Assembly: GCF_011075055.1 (NCBI RefSeq)
Contig: NC_058151.1
Location: forward strand, 7,892,251 to 7,956,250
Length of the DNA: 64,000 bases
Source: Mangifera indica
Lineage: Eukaryota; Streptophyta; Magnoliopsida; Sapindales; Anacardiaceae
Direction of reading: 5' to 3'
The position numbers were made by a program, and so were the translations under genes. The stretch's first letter is position 1. Every line of letters starts with the position of its first letter. The notes below the pieces were generated by a model, which saw nothing but the letters and a program-made list of their open reading frames with translations, ran no database searches and was not told the origin of the DNA. Shown piece after piece: positions 46,220-57,949 of this stretch.

Positions 46220-48019
46220 TATAACCTCTCATAATGGAGTGAGCGACCACAGCTCAGTAAGAAAATCATACTAAATACTGAAAACAGTTCATACCAATAC
46301 TAATCTCTTCCATACTCAACATGTCTGGGCTAGTCACATACAAGGTAATTTACACGTAACATGCATTAACCATATATCATATCTCTCTTTATCACCATGC
46401 AATTATGATTCGCACGTTATGATGTATGCATGTATGAGTGTCATGACTTTTATTTTCAGATTCTTCTTCTCTTATCTTAAATCTTCTCTGATCATACATC
46501 TTTCTCAACTGTTTTGTCAGCCATATAGGCTTGCATGCATGATTCTAATGCAAATGACCTTCATAAAACATTTGCTAATTCTTTTTTTTTTTGTTTATCA
46601 AATATTTTTATTGACCTGTCTAAACTATATATGACAGTACACATAGTCACCATACGAGGTACAATCCTCTCTTACACGCATACTTCACTATTTTTCTTTA
46701 CTGTCCATACAGTACAATCAATATTTTTCTTTGTTGTCCAGATAGTATAGCTCGCGTGTAAGGATTTTAATCATGTTTCCTTCTTTCTTGTATCATATGA
46801 GTCATTATAAAACCAAAAAAACACTTGTTTTCCATTTTCTAAAAATATGCATAACTTAGAAAATGTTTTCCCTCTTTCTTTATTTTTCTGAAAACATGCA
46901 TATGCTATGATTCTTTATGTATACATGTATAACCATAATATGAAATATGTCAATTCATTGTTTTTCCATATTCTTTTCACTCCTTACCAAATATCATTTT
47001 ATTTTCTCATGTATTTATATATATCTCATGCATCAAATTAATTTCAAAATATACAACACAGATTTAATATAAGGGTTATTCCACATATCATGCACATAAT
47101 TAAGCAAAAATTAACCTGCATCACATTCAATGACACTTTTACCCTTATGGCAAAAAATTACATGCTTACCTTTAGTGCAAATGCTTTCATCAATTCACCA
47201 TTTCTCACATATTCAACACACAAAATCCACTAAGCTAACCCTAAGAATATGAAATGTCTAAAATACCCTTATGGCCAAAAATTATATCATAAGTCATGAT
47301 GAATTTCGTTATTCTTTTAAGCATAAATCACCCTAATTCTAATACTCTATACACTTATACAAGTAAAGGTTATTTAAATAACCTAAATCAAATTATTTCA
47401 AGTATGTGAAGTATGAAATTCTTACCTTTTCTTTGCTAATTAGGTGATTTAAGTCTATCCTCCTTCTTTTCTTCTTCCTAGCAATCTTAATCAACCAAAA
47501 ACATAATTATCCATCAAAACTCTAACACATCTCTTAAAAATTAAACTTTTTATCTTAGAACTTACCAGAATTGATAGATCTACACTTTTTATAAATGAAG
47601 GCTCTGGAAATTAGGTGGTTTAGCTAGGTTTTTTGGTGAATTTTTGTTTAAAGAAAAACTTTAGTGAAGTTATGGACAATTCTTGGCCAAGGAAGAAGAA
47701 AATGAATAGTTTTGTTGTTTTAAAAGCATTTTGGACTAATTTACCCTTAAGCTTATCCAAAAATAACTATTTTATCCTTAGCCAATTACCAAAAACCCTT
47801 AGCACCATTATATAATTTCAAGTGTGCCATTCAATTTACATTCCCACTTTGTCTCTTAAATCCTTCTAAAATAACCATTTTACCCCTTTGAAAATTATTG
47901 CTCATTTAGTAGTTTTAAAGAATTCTTTTACAATATCTGTAAACAACAAGTTATAAAATCAACTCTAGGGGTAATTTTGGAAGTAGAGTTTACTGACATA
48001 CCTAAATTCGGGTGTTACA
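46220..48019 (-). repeat. Gypsy-1 5' LTR (1800 bp, internally deleted)
   Basis: Starts TGTAACACCCGAATTTAGG on the minus strand (48019). Its inner end ATAACCTCTC joins directly to sequence matching 39492 on, so the segment containing the TA microsatellite has been lost. The terminal CA is now TA. Confidence 0.9.
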
Positions 48020-48024
48020 ATATA

Positions 48025-48564
48025 TGATACATTTTTGTAGGTTGATGTAGGTTATCAAAAGATAGGTACATAACTAGTTCATGCAATCATTTAACTTGAA
48101 ATCTAAGTCTAAAATAAATTAGAATCCTTGTTGAGTCATTAATTTTCACAAGGCTTAATAGGTTTATATTAACTGAATACCATGAAAATAGTTGTTCGTT
48201 TAACGTTTACATGCTTAACCCCTCTCAAAAGAGGAATTAGGTAAAATAAAATAGTCAACCATCAAAGTACATCAAAATCATCAGTTACTTAAAATTGTAA
48301 GCACTACTAGTTATGTGTTATTGATAGTGAAATCTTAACCCCTAGAATTCGTTGAATAGATAGGAAGGATAATTATATAGATTATTTAACATCCAACATT
48401 AAATTATTTTAATTAAATTAATTTTAGTTTAATATTTAATTTAAATTCGGTTACTTTAGCTTATATAAGTTGCAAAATAAACTAGTAGTTAACTCACAAT
48501 CCTTATAAGATTGATATCTTAAGTATTACTTGACAACTCATGCACTTGCGAGTGAGACGCAACA
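48025..48564 (-). mobile_element. Second copy of the 1.28 kb LTR family, proximal part
   Basis: Minus strand from 48564 reads TGTTGCGTCTCACTCGCAAG, parallel to the 20952 copy (TGTTGCCAATGGCTCGCAAG). Further shared blocks include TTAAGATTTCACTATCAAT and TGATGGTTGACTATTTTATT with small changes. It is cut at 48024 by gypsy-1 and continues at 38926. Confidence 0.72.
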
Positions 48565-50448
48565 AGGCATATGTTATCACCTTGCCTCGCTGCATCAATA
48601 AGGCTATCAATCCATTATGAGAAGCATTAGTGTACAAATCATACTCAACTCTTTTCTTTGGTAAGACCAACACTATCTTTTCTTTAACTCTTAGAAACTC
48701 TTCTCACATGCATCTAACCACAATATTGAGCTTCATTCTTTGTGAAAATTATAAGAGGTCTTGTTAGCCTAGCAAACCCCATAATGAACCTTCTATAATA
48801 CTCGACCAAACCTAAAAAGCTTCAAACCTCTTTAGTAGTCTTTGGCTTCTACTAATCTAACACTGTTTCAATCTTGCTTACATCTATTAATATACCCTTT
48901 ATTAAAACCACATGCTCGAAGAAGGCTACCCTAACAATCTAAAACCTATATTTTGAGAACTTTGCATACAGTTGCTTGCCTTTCAACCTTAGCAAAGTAA
49001 ACCTCAGGTGCTGCTTATACTTCTCATGACTCTTAGACTACACCAGAATGTCATTAATGAAGACCACTATAAAAATTATCTAGGTAGTCATAAAACACCC
49101 TGTCTATTAAATCCATAAACATTATAAGGGAATTTGTCAATCTGAATGACATTACTACAAACTTAAAATAACCATACCTTATCCAAAAAGTTATCTTGGG
49201 TATATCCTAACTTGCCACCTTTACTTAATGGTAACCTGATCTCTGATTTATCCTTGAGAACACCACAACTCCTCTCAGTTGATTAAACAAGTCATCTATT
49301 TTGGGTAGTGGGTACTTGTTTTTTACTATTACTTTATTCAACTCTCGATAGTCTATGTATATTTTCAAAGACCCATATTTCTTTTTAACAAACAAGATGA
49401 GCCCTCCATAGATAAAGTGACTCGGTCTAATGAACCCATTCTCAAGTAACTCTTAAAGCTACTTTTTTAATTCTTATAGCTCAGTTAGGACTATTTTAAA
49501 GGGTGCCATTAAAATAGGTATTATGTTCAATACTAGTTTAATGTTAAACTCAATTTCTTAGTTAAAAGCTAATCTTGATAACTCTTTTAGAAACATATCT
49601 GAAAACTTCCAAATAATTGGCATTTTATCAATACATGGGTCTGACTCCACCTTACTTACCACATAAGCAAGAAAACTAGTACACCCCTTACTTAACATTT
49701 TTCATGCCTTAAGGCACTGATCATCATGCTTCTAATGAGCCCTTTATCGAACTTAAATTGGTCTCCCCATCTTTAAAGCTAAACTGGACTTTGCCTACTT
49801 AATAGTCAATCTCAGCTCCATTCCTCCCTAGAAAATCTATTTCCAGAATCATATCGAAATCTGGTATCTCGAATAATATTAGATCCATGAGAAGTTATTT
49901 GTCTTGAATTTCTATAGTTTGTTGTAACAAAATCTTATCACTTATTATTGATCCATCATCTGGTAACTTTATCCTACCTCTTTGTGCCACTCTTACTAGT
50001 TGTATTTCCAATCTCTTAACTAAGCTCTTGGCTACAAAATAGAGAGCAACACCATAATTAATTGAAATATATAAAGGGATACAAAGGTAAGAAATCTAAG
50101 TAGTCACTATTGATGGGTTGTCCTTAGTGGGTCCTTAGGTGATGGTAAACACTCTAGAAGTGGCTCCCCTTACTAGTGGCTTGGCTTTAGCTAAAGTCCT
50201 AGGACAAAATCTGGTTATGTGCCCTAGCTGGTGGCACATAATGCAAACTACTTATCTAGTTAAACATTGCCCCTTATGATGTTTGCCACATTTTTGACAT
50301 ACAAAGATCTCTAGTCTTCTCTACTTCTTATTGCTCTTCCTACCTTTCTTATTTCCCTTGGACTAGAATGGCCTCTTCCCTTTTTATTCTAGAGGAGGGC
50401 CTCTCTAAATCTCAGCATTGTTATTGCCTAGCTATGGAATTGATACTA
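48565..50448 (-). pseudogene. Gypsy-3: truncated chromovirus (gag knuckles to RNase H)
   Basis: Minus strand order from the right: tandem knuckles CQKCGKHHKGQC and CIMCHQLGHITRFC (50205-50300), protease region (49740-50060), RT with [20 protein letters not shown] (near 49350) and LNQRSGYH-like residues, then VVFINDILV-stop-SKSHEKY (about 49020-49085) and RNase H remnant up to 48565. The RT catalytic F-I-D-D is F-I-N-D, a lost catalytic aspartate. The left end stops at an LTR, the right end at the gypsy-2 LTR. More diverged from gypsy-1 than gypsy-2 is, so a separate lineage or older copy. Confidence 0.82.
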
Positions 50449-50974
50449 TGTAACACCCGAATTCAGGTATGTCAGTAAACTCTACTTTCAAAATTACCCC
50501 TAGATTTGATTTTAAAAGTTGTTATTTAAAAAAATTGTGAAAAAATTCTTTAAAACTACTAAATGAGTAAAATTTTCAAAGGGGGTAAAATAGTCATTTT
50601 AGAAGAATTTAAGGGACAAAGTGGGAATGTAAATTGAATGGAACACTTGAAATTATATGATGGTGTTAAAGGTTTTTGCTAGTTGTTTAGAGATATAATA
50701 GTAATTTTTTGAGAAGGCAAAGGGTAAATTAATCCAAAATGGTTATAAAAGTAAAACCTATTCATTTTCTTCTTCCTTGGCCAAGAATCTTCCATAAAAC
50801 TTCACTAAGGTTTTCTTCAAACAATGATTCACTGGAAAACCTAGCTAAACCACCTAATTTCTAAAGCCTCAAGTTATAAAAATTGTAGATCTATTAATTC
50901 TGATAAGTTCTAAGGTAAAAAGTTTAATTTTTAAGAGATGTAAAGTTTAGAGTTTTATTTGATGATTATATTTT

Positions 50975-51734
50975 GGCCAAACGACTATTTCCCACCCAAG
51001 GTTTAGCGTTTTCTCAAATGTCCCCCCTTTAACTATGGAAACACCAAACACCCACCCATGGCCAGTTAGATTTAACAAAACCCTAACGCCTAAAAATTTT
51101 ATCTCTTTTTGCCCCCTAAATTTTAAAAACTAACATTTTTCCAAGCCTAAGTTTTAAAAAACTACAGTTTCACCCTAGGGTTTGGTTTTGAAATCTTCGG
51201 CGACCTCTCAGGCTCCGTTGTCGATGGCCTCTCCCTCCCGAAGCAACCTCTCCTTCCGGCGATCGCTTTCCTCCCATTTGGAGGTCCGATCGACGCCCGG
51301 AGACGCGTGGGAGACGAAGAACTTCATCGGGAAGATGAAGTTCTTCGTCTCTCACGGCGTCTCCGGGCGCCGATCGGACCTCCAAATGGGAGGAAAGCGA
51401 TCGTCGAAAGGAGAGGTTGCTTCAGGAGGGAGAGGCCATCGGCAACGGAGCCGGAGAGGTCGTCGGAGATTTCAAAACCAAACCCTAGGGTGAAACTGTG
51501 ATTTTTTAAAACTTAGGCTGAGGGAAAATTTTAGTTTTTAAAGTTTAGGGGGGCAAAATTATATTCTATTTTAGTTTATTTTTAATATTATAGCGAAAAT
51601 GACAATTTTACCCTTACTACCGTTAGAGTTTTGTTAAATCTAACCGGCCATGGGTGGGTGTTTGGTGTTTCTATAGTTAAAGAGGGGACATTTGAGAAAA
51701 CGCTAAACCTTGGGTGGGAAATAGTCGTTTGGCC
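50975..51734. mobile_element. Mutator-like MITE 2: near-complete palindrome, GC-rich core
   Basis: Ends GGCCAAACGACTATTTCCCA and its inverse, with a perfect 9-bp duplication, TTATATTTT (50966-50974, 51735-51743), typical of Mutator-like elements. Unlike MITE 1 the arms run to the centre: GAGACGAAGAACTTCATC (51311-51328), a 5-base loop, then its exact inverse (51334-51351). The right arm is ~45 bp longer. The core (about 51190-51470) is strikingly GC-rich in an AT-rich region. Because of the palindrome both strands are open and encode near-identical peptides (for example GRRSDLQMGGKRS). No transposase. Confidence 0.92.
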
Positions 51735-53424
51735 TTATATTTTTGGTTGGTTAAGGTTGCTAAGAAGAAGAAAAGAAAAAGAATATGCTTAAATCACCTA
51801 ATTAGCAAAGAAAATGTAAAAATTGTATACTTTACATACTTGAAATAATTTGAGTTAGGTTATTCAAATAACTTTTACTTGTATAAGTGTATACAGTATT
51901 AGATTTAAGGTAATTTATGCGTAAAAGAATAAAGAAATTCATTAAGACTTATGATGTAATTTTTGGCCATAAGGGTATTTTAGACATTTCTTATTCCTAG
52001 GGTTAACTTAGTCAATTTTCTGTATTGAGTACGTGAGAAATGATGAATTGATGGAAGAATTTACACTAAGGGTAGACATGTAATTTTTGGCCATAAGGGT
52101 AAAAGTGTTAAGGTTAATTTTTGCTTAGTTATATGCATGGTATGTGTAAGAACCCTTATATTAAGCCTATATTGTATATATGTATATTAATATTGAGAAA
52201 TTAATTTGATGCATAAGAAAATAATATAATATTTGATAAGGATCGAAAAGAATGAGGAAAAAAAATGAATATATATATATGTTTCATATTATGATTACAT
52301 GAGGAATCATAGCATATGCATGTTTTTAGAAAAATAAAGAAAGAGAAAAAATATTTTTTAAGTTATGCATGTTTTCAAAAAATGGAAAACAAGTGTTTTT
52401 TGGTTTTATAATGACTCATATGATACTGGAAAGTAGAAAATATGCTTAAAATCCTTACACGCAAGCTGTACTGTGTGGACCGCAAAGAAAGATATCAGTT
52501 GTACTATGTAGACAGCAAAGAAAGATGTTAGCTGTTTAATGTGGACAACAAAGAAAAATAGTGAAATATGTGTGTAAGAAAGGATTATACCTTGTATAAT
52601 GACTGTGAGTACTGTCATATGTAGTCTAGACCGGTCAATGAAAATATTTGATAAACAAAAAAAAAGAATTAGCAAATGTTTTATTAAAGTCATTTGTATT
52701 AGAATCATGCATGCAAGCCAATGTGGCTGATAAATAGTTGAGAAAGATGTACGATCAGAAAATGGAAAAGTCATGGCACTCATACATGCATAAATCATAA
52801 CATGTGAATCATATATGCATAGTGATAAAGAGAGATGATATATGGTTAATGCATGTTACGTGTAAATTATCTTATATGTGACTAGCCTAGACACATTGAC
52901 TATGGAAGAGATTAGTATTGGTATGAAATGTTTTGAGTATTTAGTATGATTTTTTTATTGAGTCGTGGTCGCTCACTTTGTATAATTTAATATTTTACAG
53001 GTAAGAAGTTGCAGTAGAGGTTTCTATGGAGCACTAGCGAGACATGAGGCTGTAGAATGAGGGCACTACATTTTTGTCGACTTATATGTTTTTGATGTAT
53101 ATGTAAATAGATGTGTGTGTGTATATATATACATATATGGTTAATGCATGTTATGTGTAAATTATCTTGTATGTGACTAGTCTAAACACATTGACTATAG
53201 AAGAGATTAGTATTGTTATGAAATGTTTTGAGTATTTAGTATGATTTTCTTATTGAGTCATGGTCGCTCACTTTGTATAATTTAATATTTTACAAGTAAG
53301 AAGTTGCAGTAGAGGTTTCTAGGGAGCACTAGCTAGACATGAGGTTGTAGAAGGAGGGCACTACATTTTTGTCGACTTATATATTTTTAGTATATATGTA
53401 AATAGATTTGTGTGTGTGTATATA

Positions 53425-53441
53425 TATAAATATAAATATAA

Positions 53442-53503
<62 letters not shown>

Positions 53504-53510
53504 TTGATAT
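53425..53510. repeat. (AAATAT)n and (TA)n microsatellite
   Basis: AAATAT units (53428-53455) pass into ~50 bases of pure TA. Within the first duplicated part of the gypsy-2 5' LTR. Confidence 0.95.
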
Positions 53511-53660
53511 ATATAGGTTAATATGTGTATATATATAAATATATTTTGGTTCTTATATATACATATGTAGTTATTGTATTGATGTGCATGCACCTCTATC
53601 TAGTGGATGGTATATACTCATGAGAATATATATATCTTTTTTATTATAGGATATATCTGA

Positions 53661-53792
53661 ATGTGTGTGTGTGTATATATATATACATACATATATATAT
53701 ATATATACATACATATATATATATATATATACATACATATATATATACATACATATATATATATATATATACATACATATATATATATATAT

Positions 53793-53831
<39 letters not shown>

Positions 53832-53842
53832 CATATATATAT
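53661..53842. repeat. Compound TG/TA/TACATACATA microsatellite
   Basis: A short GT run, then repeated TATA tracts separated by ACATACAT. Long open frames on both strands here are pure Tyr/Ile/Val/His repeats and are not genes. Confidence 0.95.
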
Positions 53843-54484
53843 GGTTAGTTGTTGAAATTGGTTATAAAGTTCCTGTGGGTGGTAATTTTTATTATGGTTA
53901 CTATTATTTATTTATTCCGTCAATTATGACCAAGTTGATGAAAATTCAGTCAGTTGGTAGGACTTGTTTATGTGAATTGCTAATTAAGAGTGTTACAGGG
54001 CATAATAAAAATTCCTCGAACCTTAAGAATTAGCAAATGTTTTATGAAAGTCATTTGCATTAGAATCATTAATACAAGCCTATATGGTTGATAAAGAGTT
54101 GAGAAAGATGTATGATTAGAAAGTGAAAAAGTCATGGCACTCATACATGCATAAATCATAACATGTGAATCATATTTGCATAGTGATAAAGAGAGATGAT
54201 ATATGGTTAATGCATATTACGTGTAAATTATCTTGTATGTGACTAGCCTAGACACATTGACTATGAAAGAGATTAGTATTGGTATGAAATGTTTTGAGTA
54301 TTTAGTATGATTTTCTTACTGAGTCGTGGTCGCTCACTCTGTATAATTTAATATTTTACAAGTAAGGAGTTGCAGTAGAGGTTTCTAGGGTTGAACTAGC
54401 GAGACATGAGGCTATAGAAGGAGGGCACCACATTTTTGTCAATTTATATGTTTTTGGTGTATTTATGTAAATAGATGTTTGTGA

Positions 54485-54487
<3 letters not shown>

Positions 54488-54568
<81 letters not shown>

Positions 54569-54680
54569 ATATCTATATACATATATGTATATCTATATAC
54601 ATATATGTATATCTATATACATATATGTATATAGATATACATATATGTATATAGATATACATATATGTATATATATATAT
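54488..54680. repeat. Long (TA)n tract and palindromic 20-bp array
   Basis: About 80 bases of TA, then 20-bp units ATATATGTATATCTATATAC (54581, 54601) which switch at 54621 to ATATATGTATATAGATATAC (54621, 54641). The second unit type is the reverse complement of the first, in shifted register, so the array is a palindrome centred near 54620. Confidence 0.92.
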
Positions 54681-55035
54681 TCTTGATATATATAGGTTAA
54701 TATGTGTATATATATAAATATATTCATGGGAATATATATATCTTTTTTATTATAGGATATGTGTGAATGTGTATATATATATATAGTTAGTTAGTTGTTG
54801 AAATTGGTTATAAAGTTCCTGTGGGTGGTAATTTTTATGATGGTTTCTATTATTTATTTATTTCATCAATTATGACCAAGTTGATGAAAATCCAGTCAGT
54901 TGATATGACTGGTTTATGTGAATTGCTAATTAGGAGTGTTACAGGGTATAATAAAAATTCCTAGAATCTTATAAAATAGGGGAACTCTTGTCATTTTTCT
55001 GTATTATACCTATTGGTTAGGAGAGGTTGCATTTT

Positions 55036-55047
55036 TTGTATCAGAGC
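55036..55047 (+). other. Gypsy-2 primer-binding site
   Basis: TTGTATCAGAGC matches 11 of 12 bases of the initiator tRNA-Met complement. The leader to the gag ATG at 55250 is ~200 bases and holds no gene. Confidence 0.9.
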
Positions 55048-55249
55048 ATGATTTTCGATGCTTAAAGGTAGATATAATATAATATAATATATAATACATA
55101 TGTAGTTTTACATTCTGGTATTGCACAGGTGCCCTTCATGTCTCACAGATCGGTTCCCAAGAATCGACTATAGTAAGTTGTTTTCTTTGCTTGTATTCAA
55201 ATAGTAGAATGATAAAATCCTTGTGTAGTTACACTTATGCAATTATTAG

Positions 55250-56400
55250 ATGAGGAGTACTACAAGACGAGGATAGGGTTATGGAATGGGTATTCAGAGA
55301 GAGACAGGAGAGCCATTTAACCTTATTCTATTAGGTGGTTTAGGATTTAGGCTAGCAAAAATCAGAGATATGGTCTGCCAGTTATTGATCGAGAGTCAAG
55401 AGAAACCAACACTTGAGAGTATAGTTAGAGATGCCATCCGAAATGAGGTTAGAAGTGAGATTAAAAAGAAATAAGAAATGAAATAAGGAATGAGAGGAAA
55501 AGTGAAATTGGTGCTCAAAGGCGACTTGAGCCTATTTATTCCTTACCCAATCAGCATACCCCTCCAGAATTTAAAGGTACTAAAGATCTTTTGGTGGTTG
55601 ACGAGTGGATCAAGCAGGTGGAAAGTACCATAGATTTGTTTCTATGACTGATAGAGAAAAGGTTCGGTATGCCAGTTTCTTAATAAGAAGAGAGACCCGC
55701 GTATAGTGGGACCTAGTTAAAGAAACTAGAAATATAGATCTGATGATCTGGTAGGACTTCAAAAAGGTATTTGAGGCCCAATATAGAACAACTGATGTGG
55801 TAGTCAAAGTTCAGGAGTTCATTTCCTTGTAACAGAGCGAAGGTTCAATAAAGGATTATTCTATCTATTTTGATATCCTATCTAGTTTTGCTCTGAATAT
55901 GGTGAGTACACCTAGTCTCCAACTGGATAGATTTCTTCAAGGCTTTAGACCGGAGATAGCCTTTCATGTGCTAGTAGGACTACAACCTCCTTAAACCTAT
56001 GAAGAGGCATTAGAGAAAGCATTGAGGTTAAAGGTATATGTTAACAAGCTACCTAGGAATGCACCCTCCATGACAACACCTCAGTTAGTGATAACACCCT
56101 AAACAGTGATGCCAAGTCGATCAGCTCTGCTTGCTCCATTGATTGCTTTAGCACTTGTTACAACCTCAGAGGGTAGTTCAATTGGCTCAAGTTTCATAAA
56201 TAATAGGGGCAAAAGAAAATTCTAGTCAAAAGCAAATAAGAAAGGTTGGAAGAGTGGCAAGAAACCTAGAAAAGAAAATATTCCCCTATGCCAGATATGT
56301 GGGAGATGTCATAGTGGAGAATGTTGGTACTGGCAAAAATAGGTGATTTGTTATAGATGTCGACTACCAAGGCATATAGCAAAGGATTGCTAGAATACCG
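55250..56400 (+). pseudogene. Gypsy-2 gag with tandem zinc knuckles
   Basis: The ATG at 55250 (MRSTTRRG-type start, as in gypsy-1) shifts frame into MGIQRETGEPFNLILLGGLG (55286). Gag core pieces such as VVDEWIKQVESTIDL and FLQGFRPEIAFHV are recognisable. Knuckles run 56289-56390: CQICGRCHSGEC (intact C-x2-C-x4-H-x3-C) and CYRCRLPRHIAKDC (C-x2-C-x4-H-x4-C) with a stop between. Broken by several stops. Confidence 0.85.
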
Positions 56401-56519
56401 AGGTGCTAATCTCGATACAACCACAGAAAATTCTGATTCCACCAATTCAACCAGGGAGAGATACTAATGCACAGGTCTATACAACTACTCATAGCCAGAC
56501 GGAGGTTAGCCCATTTGTT

Positions 56520-57900
56520 GTTATTGGTTAGCTCTTATTCCACTCTATTTCTTTGTATGCATTGATTGATTTAAGAGCTACACACTCATTTATTGCACCA
56601 AGAGTTATTGAGAGGATAAGCTTAATGCTTGTGAGATCTACCTATTCCATTAGAGTTGAGATGCGGGATGATGGGTGGTGCATATTCATCCAAACATGCA
56701 ACAAGAAATCAAAAATCAAAAACTATTTTCATTGTTCATTAGTTTGAACAGTTTTTTTGTTCTTGCAGTTTAACCTACCAAATCAACTTCTAATCCAACC
56801 AAAATCATTTCATCATAATCACAACACAATGAACTTTGTTTCAAGATATGGACGTACACAATTGGTGTAGAGTAAGACAATTAAGTTACAAGTAGAATGC
56901 AGTGGCAGAAATAATAATTATGCTGCAACTCTCTGCCATAATCAAAATTAACACACATACACACTCTAATTTGGATTTCTAAGGAAACATAAAATGTAAC
57001 CAAGGCATAAAGGAGAGTTCCACCAACCTTGGGGTCTTCCACCAAGAATGATTGGATAAAGAAAATAAGAAAAAGAGCCAACAAAGTTTCTTCAAATTTT
57101 CATTCAAAGGGAAAAAAAACCCCTTTTTATAAAGCATGGCCACTTTATATAGGGAATAAGTGGCGGCAAAATATTTGTGTACATAGGTTTTTAATAAAAT
57201 AATTCACTTTAGCCCTTAATTCACTCTAAACCACACAAAATAAGCCATGCCATACTCTAAATAAATGCAATAAGACAAAATGTCACTATTATTCCATAAA
57301 AAGTGGGCTCTTGTCTCCACCAAAGCTTTCCTTTAATCTAATTTCGTCCAACTCTCCTAATTGGGTTTTGAGCACCTTTTTGGGCTTCAAAATGGAGTGA
57401 TGGATGGTTGTAACTTTACTTGGGCTTTAAAGGAGGACTTCTTGGATCTTTAAGACCTATTAGATCATGAGAGTTTTGGATCCAAGTAATAGCATTGCAC
57501 CCATAAGCAAAGGTGGGCTAAGGTGGAAAAGGTAATTAATCTTTGGGCTTGCATGGAGCTAATTCGTCATTCTCAATGGTGGCTTGAGCCAAATGGAGAT
57601 TTAATAAAGACTTAGAAGCTAGAGTTGAAGAAGTGGCCAAAAATACATCAGTGGGAGTGTGATTATTGATAAGATGTTAAAGGACCAGAGGGTAGTGATA
57701 CATGGGAAAGAGTAAGAGGTGGACTTGATTGTCTTTGATATGCCCAATTTTGATATTATCCTAGGCATGGATTTCCTAGAAAGATATGGAGTTGAGATTG
57801 ACTGTAGAAAGAAAAAGGGTCTATTCCAACTCAACAGTGGGGATCACTTCAGTTTTAGAGAGGGCCATCAGCCAAGTATGATGATCAGCAATGTAAAGGC
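56520..57900 (+). pseudogene. Gypsy-2 protease, interrupted by a solo LTR
   Basis: The first part, 56520-56675, reads SLYALIDLRATHSFIAPRVI; the active site D-S-G-A is D-L-R-A, so it is inactive. After the LTR insertion (56676-57650) it resumes with SVIIDKM and DLIVFDMPNFDIILGMDFLE (57720), the I-I-L-G-M-D block that ends the protease. A stop at about 57710 separates the two later pieces. Confidence 0.85.
56676..57650 (-). mobile_element. Solo LTR of the ~1 kb 'TGATGTAT' family, copy iv
   Basis: Minus strand starts TGATGTATTTTTGGCCAC and ends ATATGCACCA; 975 bp. Flanks are ATGGG (56671-56675) and GTGGG (57651-57655), a 5-bp duplication with one change. It is the closest relative of copy iii and carries the ~240 bp that copy iii lacks. 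TATA-like TATATAAAGTGG lies on the minus strand near 57150. Confidence 0.88.
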
Positions 57901-57949
57901 ACAAAAATTATTGAAAAAGAGGTGTACAAGATGTTTAGCCCATGTGGTA

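Larger units (their letters stand above)
38927..48019 (-). mobile_element. Gypsy-1: complete Tekay/Del-like chromovirus (9.1 kb)
   Basis: LTRs at 38927-41364 and 46220-48019 are direct repeats; ATATA flanks both outer ends (38922-38926, 48020-48024). Inside, on the minus strand: primer site, gag with tandem knuckles, protease, RT, RNase H, integrase, chromodomain, polypurine tract. Tandem knuckles plus a terminal chromodomain place it among chromoviruses, most like Tekay/Del. It inserted into the 1.28 kb LTR copy whose parts lie on either side. All genes are broken by stops or frameshifts, though the RT is open for 223 codons. Confidence 0.93.
50449..55031 (+). repeat. Gypsy-2 5' LTR (4583 bp, expanded)
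   Basis: Nearly twice the 3' LTR (2342 bp). The excess has three sources: MITE 2 with its duplication (769 bp); a large tandem duplication in which 52664 on is repeated from 54022 (shift ~1358); and a smaller one in which 52839 on is repeated from 53134 (shift 295). The repeats lie beside TA-rich microsatellites. Ends TTGCA before the primer site. Confidence 0.88.

Noticed and set aside
51182..51501. A GC-rich host gene encoding an Arg/Gly-rich protein
   Set aside because: The frames lie inside the palindromic MITE and appear on both strands because of the inverted repeat; no start context, intron or domain supports a gene.
53387..54033. Open frames of Tyr/Ile/His repeats
   Set aside because: They are translations of TA/TACATA microsatellites, open on several frames at once.
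55036..55047. tRNA genes at TGGTATCAGAGC-like sites (also 5234, 15191, 34287, 46204, 62896)
   Set aside because: Only 12 to 13 bases match the tRNA 3' end, each beside an LTR; no cloverleaf. They are primer-binding sites.
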